Assembly (NCBI GenBank): GCA_964460185.1
Contig: CAYWTM010000118.1
Span: forward strand, 1 to 10,542
Origin: JAVJPJ01 sp040217295
GTDB taxonomy: Bacteria; Pseudomonadota; Alphaproteobacteria; Rhodobacterales; Rhodobacteraceae
Direction of reading: 5' to 3'
Length of the DNA stretch: 10,542 nucleotides
The position numbers were made by a program, and so were the translations under genes. Each line of letters opens with the position of its first letter. The stretch's first letter is position 1. The notes under the pieces are model-generated. The model ran no database searches and was not told where the DNA came from. It worked only from the letters and a program-made list of their open reading frames with translations. Below are positions 6,095-10,542 of the stretch, piece by piece.

Positions 6095-7105
6095 TCAGGC
6101 CCGCGCCCGCTGCGCCTCGCGCCATGCCTCCGGCGTGGCACCGGTCCAGCGCCGAAACGCCCGGAAGAAGGAGTTCGGGTCTTCGAAACCGAGCAGGAAG
6201 CTGACCTCCGCCGCATTCAGGTTCGTGTTCTTCAGGTAATGCTGCGCCAGCCGCATGCGGGCGGAATTGAGGACGCCCAGCCAGGTTGTCCCTTCCTCGG
6301 ACAACCGCCGCTGCAGGGACCGGCGGCTGACCGCGAGTTCACCGGCCACGTCGTCGATCTGGGTCCGCCCGCTGGGCAGCAGTTCCAGAAGGGCGTTCTC
6401 GATCCGGGCGCGCGTGCTCAGGTTTTCGCGGGCATCCTCCATCCGGCGGCGCAAACCGGGCTCGAACGCCTGCCACATCTGGTTGTCATGGGTCAGGAAG
6501 GGGCGCAGGGCGTCGACACGTTCAAGGCTGAAGGATGCGCTGTCGCCCAGATCCACCGGACATCCGAACCAGTCTTCGAAAGCCGGTTTTTCCGGCATCG
6601 GTCCCGGCAGGCAAACCGCCCGCGGGACAACACGATGGCGCGTCGCCCGCCGCAGGAGGTTCACCAGGAACACGATTTCGGTCGCCGCCATCACGACCGG
6701 AAGGTCCGGGCGATACTTGCAGCGGTAGGTGAACCGGGTGGCGTCGGCCTGCACTTCGACATCGAGGCTGAAGGCCCCGACAAGGTGTTTGAATTCCCCC
6801 AGCCGCTGCCCCGCCACGGTCATGTTGGGCGCGCACATGGCCGCGAAGAAGGCGGGGTCGAAATACTCGCTCGCCTCGACTTGCCCGAGCGTCAAGGCGA
6901 GCGTCCGAGACCGCGCCTCCGCTTCGAAACTTGCCCAAAGCGCGTAGAACGCATCCAGCGATATGCGCGAGCCTTCGCCGTCCAGCAGGCCGCCGGGCAA
7001 CCCGGCACGCCGAAGCACGGCGACCCTGCTCAGGCCGAGATCGGCCAGGATCAGCCGCCAGACTTTTCCTACATGCACGGTCGGGTGGTCGGGCAGTCGC
7101 GGCAT
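6095..7105 (-). CDS. AraC/XylS family transcriptional regulator (OruR/ArgR-like)
   Basis: This 336-residue protein has the two-part layout of OruR/ArgR-type AraC regulators. The N-terminal effector domain (about residues 20-190, arabinose-binding-like) has the ALTLGQVEASEYFDPAFFAA stretch. The C-terminal AraC DNA-binding domain has two helix-turn-helix motifs: DDVAGELAVSRRSLQRRLSE (about 250-270) and AAEVSFLLGFEDPNSFFRAF (about 300-320), ending RRWTGATPEAWR, the family signature. ATG 7105 is chosen over an upstream GTG because GGAGG lies 5 nt before it, and the GTG would overlap that site. The gene is transcribed towards the small ORF, SDR and GST genes, 99 bp from the small ORF. It is the obvious candidate regulator of that operon, and may be co-transcribed with it. 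The effector is not deducible. Confidence 0.92.
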   Translation of the reverse strand: MPRLPDHPTVHVGKVWRLILADLGLSRVAVLRRAGLPGGLLDGEGSRISLDAFYALWASFEAEARSRTLALTLGQVEASEYFDPAFFAAMCAPNMTVAGQRLGEFKHLVGAFSLDVEVQADATRFTYRCKYRPDLPVVMAATEIVFLVNLLRRATRHRVVPRAVCLPGPMPEKPAFEDWFGCPVDLGDSASFSLERVDALRPFLTHDNQMWQAFEPGLRRRMEDARENLSTRARIENALLELLPSGRTQIDDVAGELAVSRRSLQRRLSEEGTTWLGVLNSARMRLAQHYLKNTNLNAAEVSFLLGFEDPNSFFRAFRRWTGATPEAWREAQRARA

Positions 7106-7107
7106 GG

Positions 7108-7122
7108 GCACCTCCGAGGTGC
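7108..7122. promoter_or_regulatory. 15-bp perfect palindrome over the AraC-gene ribosome binding site
   Basis: GCACCTC (7108-7114), one central base, then GAGGTGC (7116-7122) is a perfect 7-bp inverted repeat. On the minus strand its second arm contains the GGAGG of the AraC-family gene. It may be an operator half-site pair or a small translational control, but with a 1-nt centre it is a DNA palindrome rather than a stable RNA hairpin. Function is inferred. Confidence 0.3.
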
Positions 7123-7144
7123 ATGGATAAAGCAGGGAAATCGG

Positions 7145-7390
7145 TCAGCCAACTCCCGTCCGCGCCAATCCACTTGCCGTATATGCCAGGGTTCGGCGAG
7201 AAAACCGCGCGCCCGCCGTCACTGTCCGATCTTCGGGGAGCCGCGCAACGACCGATCCCGAGAGGATCAGCGCCTTGTGGCCAGGATCCTCGACCGGCGG
7301 GTGCATCGCCACGAGCGGGGCCATGACCGTGATCGAGCCGTGGACGACGCCGAAGGGCGCTTTGTCAATTCGTCGGGCCGGCGTCGTCAT
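7145..7390 (-). CDS. Doubtful hypothetical ORF overlapping the CDGSH gene
   Basis: From ATG 7390 the frame gives 81 residues (MTTPARRIDKAPFGVV onward, with HGSITVMAPLVAMHPPVEDP). Two more ATGs at 7408 and 7405 exist. No ribosome binding site precedes any of them, and the 5' end overlaps the last 26 bases of the CDGSH gene. The middle (about 7200-7355) has strongly G/C third positions, as real genes here do, while the last 20 codons do not. No family was recognised. It may be a small gene translationally coupled to the CDGSH gene, a remnant of a larger gene, or non-coding. Confidence 0.25.
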   Translation of the reverse strand: MTTPARRIDKAPFGVVHGSITVMAPLVAMHPPVEDPGHKALILSGSVVARLPEDRTVTAGARFSRRTLAYTASGLARTGVG

Positions 7391-7574
7391 CGGACGATTT
7401 CGCATCATGGTGGGAGCCGTCGCAAAAGGGTTTGTTGGCCGAAGCCCCGCAGCGGCACAGCCCGAATTCGGGCGGCGTCGCGATGTCGGTCCCGTCAGCC
7501 GCGCTCAGGCGTGGGGCGTTCTCGACAATCAGCGGGCCGTTTTCGGCCGGTGTGATCTTGGGCAGGTCCGTCAT
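7365..7574 (-). CDS. CDGSH iron-sulfur domain protein
   Basis: This 69-residue protein contains the 2Fe-2S binding motif CRCGASANKPFCDGSH (residues 40-55), with ligands Cys40, Cys42, Cys51 and His55. The unusual three-Cys, one-His coordination and the CDGSH tail define the family. Residues 1-35 form the short beta-rich lead-in (ITPAENGPLIVEN), and the C-terminus is acidic and likely disordered. No signal peptide or membrane helix is present, so it is probably cytosolic. These proteins are redox-active, labile cluster carriers or sensors; bacterial roles are poorly defined. ATG 7574 is preceded by AAAGG about 8 nt upstream. It lies 28 bp behind the four-helix membrane protein gene on the same strand, suggesting one transcript. 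Confidence 0.93.
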   Translation of the reverse strand: MTDLPKITPAENGPLIVENAPRLSAADGTDIATPPEFGLCRCGASANKPFCDGSHHDAKSSDDDAGPTN

Positions 7575-7602
7575 CGGTGTGCCTTTCCGGTTTGGGTTTG
7601 CG

Positions 7603-8058
7603 TTATCTGGTGATCCCTGCGGATGTGCCGCGCCCCGCCAGCCAGACCCAAAAGCTCAGGAGAATGGCGCTGGCCGAGATGAGCGTCATCACAGTGCCGG
7701 GCACGAAATGGACGAAGCCGCCCAAATCCATGAACAGGAAATATCCGACATCGGCCAACCCGCCGACCATGGCCGTCACCCAGATCGCGGTCATGTTCCC
7801 GCGCCAGATGAAAACGGCGCCGATGGTCGTGGCAAGGCCGATCCACAACAGGTTGAACCCGTGTTGATTGATCACCGCGCCAACCGCAGCGTGATAGGTG
7901 TTTGCCAGCAAGGCCGGGTCCACCGCATCGGCGATCCCCGCGACGGCGCCTGGTGTTTCTTGGGCGATGGTCATGACACCCGCCAGCATGTGAACGAGCC
8001 CCCATATCACCCAAAGAACGGCGGCGACCTTGAGGACGGTGGTCTGTGTTTTCGTCAT
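7603..8058 (-). CDS. Four-helix hypothetical inner-membrane protein
   Basis: This 151-residue protein has four predicted membrane helices: about residues 8-30 (VLKVAAVLWVIWGLVHMLAG), 62-85, 88-110 and 117-143, with short loops and a positive C-terminus. His23 in helix 1, His56 and His67 before and in helix 2, and His117 near helix 4 are suggestive but unproven as metal or haem ligands. The ATG at 8058 follows AGGAG with 7-nt spacing, a strong site. No enzyme motif was seen and I cannot name a family; it resembles small DoxX-like or DUF membrane proteins only in general layout. It precedes the CDGSH gene by 28 bp, so a membrane partner for that iron-sulfur protein is a reasonable idea, not shown. 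The 142 bp upstream could carry its own promoter. Confidence 0.8.
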   Translation of the reverse strand: MTKTQTTVLKVAAVLWVIWGLVHMLAGVMTIAQETPGAVAGIADAVDPALLANTYHAAVGAVINQHGFNLLWIGLATTIGAVFIWRGNMTAIWVTAMVGGLADVGYFLFMDLGGFVHFVPGTVMTLISASAILLSFWVWLAGRGTSAGITR

Positions 8059-8169
8059 GGCGATACTCCTGCGGTGTTGGTGGCAAATCTCGGGCTCGGT
8101 TTTTTTGAGCGGTTTTCCTGAAGCCCGCGCCTCACGTGATAATCAAACCACGGTCTTGGCCGGGAGTTC

Positions 8170-8191
8170 GCGACGCTTGTCATCGCGTCGC
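8170..8191 (-). terminator. Hairpin after the flavoprotein gene, possible terminator
   Basis: GCGACGC (8170-8176) pairs perfectly with GCGTCGC (8185-8191) around an 8-nt loop, 9 bases beyond the stop of the FMN reductase-like gene on the minus strand. No T-run follows, so termination would be partial or rho-assisted. It separates the cytochrome b561/flavoprotein pair from the membrane protein/CDGSH pair downstream. Confidence 0.35.
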
Positions 8192-8200
8192 CCGCAGCGA

Positions 8201-8767
8201 TCATGTCGCCGCCGCCTCATCCCCGGGCGGGGTTGCGAGGCGACCGAGCACGTCATCCAAAGCGGCGATATCTTCGGGTCGGGTCAGGCGCTTGGCCTTG
8301 CTGTCCCAGGCCTCGTGCCATTTGCCGATGCCAAGCGTTGCGCGCAGATCGGCCCCGAAATGCGGCGCGAGCAATTCCTGGCTGGCCAGCACGTTGGCCC
8401 CCGCGCGCCCACCCGGTGAGGCCGCCAGCATCACCACCGGCTTGCCCTGCCAGAGGGCCCTGTCGATCCGGCTCATCCAGTCGAAGATGTTTTTCCAGGC
8501 GGCCGTGACAAAGCCGTTATGCTCGGCGAACGACACGAGGATCGCATCCGCCGCACCGATATTCGTGAAGAAATCTTGTGCCGCTGCCGGGATGCCACCT
8601 GCGCGTTCGCGGTCGATGGAATAGATCGGCATTTCGAAATCGTTCAGATCCGGCGTTTCGACCTTTGTGCCGGGGGCGGTTAGTTTTAGCCGTGCCGTCG
8701 CATGGTCGATCAGCGCGCGATTGATGGACGTGCGGCTGTTGCTGGCCGCAAAGGCGAGGATCTTCAT
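8201..8767 (-). CDS. NADPH-dependent FMN reductase-like flavoprotein
   Basis: This 188-residue protein has a flavodoxin-like fold. MKILAFAASNSRTSINRAL holds the phosphate-binding loop (residues 8-14) typical of NADPH-dependent FMN reductases and related quinone/azo/chromate reductases. SFAEHNGFVTAAWKNIFDWM (residues 79-98) is the second flavin-contact segment, and VMLAASPGGRAG (112-123) the third. Such enzymes use NAD(P)H to reduce flavin, quinones or other acceptors in the cytosol. The start is ambiguous: ATG 8767 has AAGG 8 nt upstream and begins exactly at the first strand. An in-frame ATG at 8791 overlaps the cytochrome b561 stop as ATGA and would add eight residues. Either way it is tightly coupled to cytochrome b561, suggesting shared control by the divergent LysR regulator. 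The physiological substrate is unknown. Confidence 0.88.
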   Translation of the reverse strand: MKILAFAASNSRTSINRALIDHATARLKLTAPGTKVETPDLNDFEMPIYSIDRERAGGIPAAAQDFFTNIGAADAILVSFAEHNGFVTAAWKNIFDWMSRIDRALWQGKPVVMLAASPGGRAGANVLASQELLAPHFGADLRATLGIGKWHEAWDSKAKRLTRPEDIAALDDVLGRLATPPGDEAAAT

Positions 8768-8787
8768 GGAGTCTGCCTTGGCGAGCG

Positions 8788-9321
8788 TCATGTGGAGCGA
8801 TTGCCGAACCACATCCGGCGCAAGAGACCGTCTTTCAGGACGAATTGATGATAGGCTGCCGCCGCGATGTGCAGCGCGATCAGCGCCACCAGGGCCACTG
8901 CGATGATGCCATGGGCCACGCGTGTCGGCATGGTGGTCAACTCGGGCGGCAATGTCTGTGCCGCGCCGCCGTAGACGATGGGAAACAGGCCCGCCCCGAT
9001 GGCCGTGGCAAGCCCGGTCAGGACCATGCCCGCGATCAGGGCGTAAAAGCCCCAATGCGTCCAGCGCCCGATCCGGTCGAGCACGCCGTTGCCGGTCGTT
9101 GCATGGGGTGGGTGCGTGCTGCGTGTGCGGGTCACAAGCCGCACGATCAGCAAAACGCCGATACCCATGCCAAAGACCATGTGCCCGCCGAGACCCGAGA
9201 GCTTGTCCGGACTGTCAGGGGGCATGTCGGCAAGCACGAGGCCCCCGGCGGCCAGCGCGACAAGGATCATCAGCGCCATCAGCCAATGCAGCGCCACGAG
9301 CAACGGGTGATATCTTTGCAT
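8788..9321 (-). CDS. Cytochrome b561 (CybB-type di-haem membrane cytochrome)
   Basis: This 177-residue inner-membrane protein has four predicted helices: about residues 8-30, 45-64, 89-110 and 136-158. Histidines in the family positions can ligate two b-type haems: His5 and His12 (HPLLVALHWLMAL), His47 (GGHMVFGMGIG), His89 (WTHWGFYALIAG), and His137, His151 and His158 in the last helix (VAHGIIAVALVALIALHIAA). The bacterial family transfers electrons between quinol and other acceptors, and CybB of E. coli is a superoxide:ubiquinone oxidoreductase. ATG 9321 is chosen because the conserved domain begins there; its ribosome site is weak (AAGAGA, 10 nt away). An open extension upstream to 9489 runs through the divergent promoter and into the LysR gene and is not coding. 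It is first in a pair with the flavin reductase-like gene. Confidence 0.92.
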   Translation of the reverse strand: MQRYHPLLVALHWLMALMILVALAAGGLVLADMPPDSPDKLSGLGGHMVFGMGIGVLLIVRLVTRTRSTHPPHATTGNGVLDRIGRWTHWGFYALIAGMVLTGLATAIGAGLFPIVYGGAAQTLPPELTTMPTRVAHGIIAVALVALIALHIAAAAYHQFVLKDGLLRRMWFGNRST

Positions 9322-9372
9322 GGTCGGACATCTCTTTGTGAATACGGTCTTTGAACAGAATGCCCGCGCATC

Positions 9373-9412
9373 ATTATGCGCACCACACAGCCAAATGCGC
9401 AGCTTGTGCGCG
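9373..9412. promoter_or_regulatory. Divergent operator/promoter with three TGCGC elements
   Basis: The 125-bp spacer between cytochrome b561 and the LysR gene contains ATGCGCA at 9376-9382 and again at 9395-9401 (a direct repeat 19 bp apart), and TGCGCG at 9407-9412. The last pairs with the second as an inverted repeat (GCGCA, 5-nt gap, TGCGC). CATAAT on the minus strand (9373-9378) is a near-consensus -10 box overlapping the first element. The arrangement suits multi-site binding by the adjacent LysR protein. Function is inferred. Confidence 0.45.
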
Positions 9413-9446
9413 TTGATACGACATTGGGCCGATGCTACGGTTCGCC

Positions 9447-10307
9447 ATGGACTACTGGACAGAACTCCGCACCGCGCTAACGCTTGCACGCCTGGGAACG
9501 GTCAGCGCCGCGGCCGAGGCGCTTGGCGTGCATCGCGCGACGGTGGGTCGCCATGTGGACACGCTGGAGGGCGCGTTCGGTGCGCCCCTGTTCCAGCGGC
9601 ACGCGCGCGGCTATGCCCTGACCGATGCGGGCCGCGACATGCTGGAGGTCGCGGGCCGCGCGGATGAAATGTTCGCCGATCTGGCCGGTCGCGCGCGGGG
9701 CAAGGCGGGGCAACTGTCAGGCTCGCTGATCGTGACTGCGCTAGCCGGCATCGCCCCCCTCGTCATGCCAGCGATCCGCGCGTTCCACATTGCGCATCCG
9801 CAGATCGCGCTTGAATTCGTGGCCGGGGCCCAGTTGGCCCGGCTTGAACATGGCGAGGCGCATGTCGCCATCCGCGCCGGCGCAAAGCCGGAGGTGCCGG
9901 ATTATGTCGTGACGCTGTTTCGCCGCCTGCGCTTCGGGCTTTATGCCAGTCAATCCTACATCGACCGCGCCGGAATGCCGGACCCGGACCGGCTGGACAC
10001 TCATCGGTTCGTGGGAAACATCAGCGCGCCCGACCGCGTCCCGTTCGCCGGTTGGATGAAGGCGAATGTCCCGTCCGATGCCCTGGCCCTGCAAACGACC
10101 GATCTTCTGGTTCAGCACAGCGCGGTTTGCGATGGGCTGGGCCTGGGGTTCCTGGCAGAACATGATGCCTGCGTGCGGTCCGACCTGGTGGCGGTCATCC
10201 CGCCGGGCGATGCGTGGTCGGCGGCGCTGTGGACGGTGACCCATGTCGATCTGCACCGGACAACCAAGGTGCAGGCGTTTTTGCAGCACCTGAAGGCACG
10301 TCGGTAA
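9447..10307 (+). CDS. LysR-type transcriptional regulator divergent from cytochrome b561
   Basis: This 286-residue protein has an N-terminal winged helix-turn-helix (residues about 4-61: TVSAAAEALGVHRATVGRHV, then LFQRHARGYALTDAG). The effector-binding domain (from about 90) carries SGSLIVTALAGIAPLVMPAI, a FHIAHPQIALEFV stretch, and an HGEAHVAIRAG block. It resembles the shorter LysR proteins that often control a neighbouring redox or transport gene. ATG 9447 is favoured because the family usually starts with a few residues before the first helix, as MDYWTELRTAL does here. An in-frame ATG at 9432 would add five residues, and neither has a strong ribosome site. It is divergent from the cytochrome b561/flavoprotein pair and shares with it a spacer containing repeated TGCGC elements. 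The effector is unknown. Confidence 0.92.
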   Translation: MDYWTELRTALTLARLGTVSAAAEALGVHRATVGRHVDTLEGAFGAPLFQRHARGYALTDAGRDMLEVAGRADEMFADLAGRARGKAGQLSGSLIVTALAGIAPLVMPAIRAFHIAHPQIALEFVAGAQLARLEHGEAHVAIRAGAKPEVPDYVVTLFRRLRFGLYASQSYIDRAGMPDPDRLDTHRFVGNISAPDRVPFAGWMKANVPSDALALQTTDLLVQHSAVCDGLGLGFLAEHDACVRSDLVAVIPPGDAWSAALWTVTHVDLHRTTKVQAFLQHLKARR

Positions 10308-10441
10308 TATCAACCCGGCGCAGGCCGCAGGTGTCGGCATCGCTTGCATCTCTGCCTCGGGTTCGCTGGCTCGCGGGGCCCATCTCTTGGCGCGCCGGTC
10401 AAAGCATTCGACGCTGCATTCGACCGCCGCCCTGGCCCGCA

Positions 10442-10542
10442 ACGCGGCGGTTTCCCAACCTCGCACATTTCGGGTATATGAAGGTCGATGAGGTCGCCAA
10501 AGGTCTGGAGGCGGGAGACGGACGACTTGTTCGGCGCCAGCC
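10442..10542 (-). pseudogene. Truncated tyrosine recombinase/integrase-like fragment (N-terminal arm-binding region), running off the right edge
   Basis: Reading leftwards from the window edge, the frame gives VSRLQTFGDLIDLHIPEMCE followed by VGKPPR. The FGDLIDLHI-M-EVGKP pattern is what I associate with the N-terminal SAM-like core-binding segment of site-specific tyrosine integrases common in alphaproteobacteria. After VGKPPR the expected RSKAATL-like continuation is lost. The frame goes on as CGPGRRSNAASNAL and stops at 10310, and no catalytic Arg/His/Tyr domain follows in any frame. This indicates a frameshifted, truncated remnant, although the gene's 5' part outside the window cannot be judged. 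Codon use in the first 33 codons is consistent with former coding. Recognition is from memory of the family pattern, so certainty is moderate. Confidence 0.5.

Noticed and set aside
6239..7555. Plus-strand frame of 438 codons opposite the AraC-family and CDGSH genes
   Set aside because: Spans three minus-strand genes in antisense with Arg/Gln-rich composition; the minus strand holds recognised domains.
9741..10466. Minus-strand frame of 241 codons opposite the second LysR gene, running into the integrase-like region
   Set aside because: Mostly an antisense shadow of the LysR gene; only the frame from 10542 to about 10442 shows a recognisable pattern, and that is a different frame.
10478..10542. 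Short plus-strand start MKVDEVAKGLEAGDGRLVRR at the right edge
   Set aside because: Too short to judge, no clear ribosome binding site, and opposite to the integrase-like frame, which has a more specific pattern.
1..10542. tRNA, rRNA, riboswitch, CRISPR array or complete insertion sequence
   Set aside because: No cloverleaf-like CCA-ended gene, no regularly spaced repeats, no intact transposase and no conserved riboswitch core could be recognised by eye on either strand.

Overview
The window is GC-rich DNA with strong G/C preference at third codon positions, divergent LysR-type regulators, a TAXI-type TRAP transporter and dense short operons. This suggests an alphaproteobacterium, most likely of the Rhodobacterales/Roseobacter type; that is inference from gene content, as no rRNA or other phylogenetic marker is present. 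No tRNA, rRNA, CRISPR array or complete insertion sequence was seen.

Left part (1-3510): a carboxylate-type uptake and oxidation locus. On the minus strand lie a TAXI-family periplasmic binding protein (217-1221) and, after a spacer with two perfect hairpins, the first codons of what should be its membrane permease (1-100, cut by the window edge). Upstream of the binding protein is a LysR regulator (1397-2311, minus). It is divergent from a tartrate/D-malate dehydrogenase-like beta-decarboxylating dehydrogenase (2437-3510, plus). Together they suggest import and oxidative decarboxylation of a hydroxy-dicarboxylate under LysR control.

Middle (3511-4209): a non-coding-looking stretch, then a small multi-helix membrane protein on the plus strand. 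Its reading frame continues upstream, across a single in-frame TGA, into another hydrophobic segment beginning with ATG at 3778. It ends 4 bp from the stop of the convergent next operon.

Right part (4214-9321): a long run of minus-strand genes. In transcription order these are a cytochrome b561 and an NADPH-dependent FMN reductase-like flavoprotein (overlapping ends), a four-helix membrane protein, a CDGSH iron-sulfur protein, a doubtful ORF, an AraC-type regulator, a 50-codon small ORF, an extended SDR oxidoreductase, and a Nu-class/YfcG-like glutathione transferase whose start overlaps the SDR stop (ATGA). The theme is redox and electrophile/aldehyde handling. A LysR regulator (9447-10307, plus) is divergent from the cytochrome b561 gene, and the shared region holds repeated TGCGC elements.

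Right edge (10308-10542): a broken N-terminal piece of a tyrosine-recombinase/integrase-like protein on the minus strand, suggesting that the right-hand cluster borders an old mobile insertion. No obviously new defence or biosynthetic system is visible. The best leads are the TGA-interrupted membrane protein, the small ORF heading the SDR-GST operon, the CDGSH/membrane-protein pair, and the transporter/dehydrogenase pairing.
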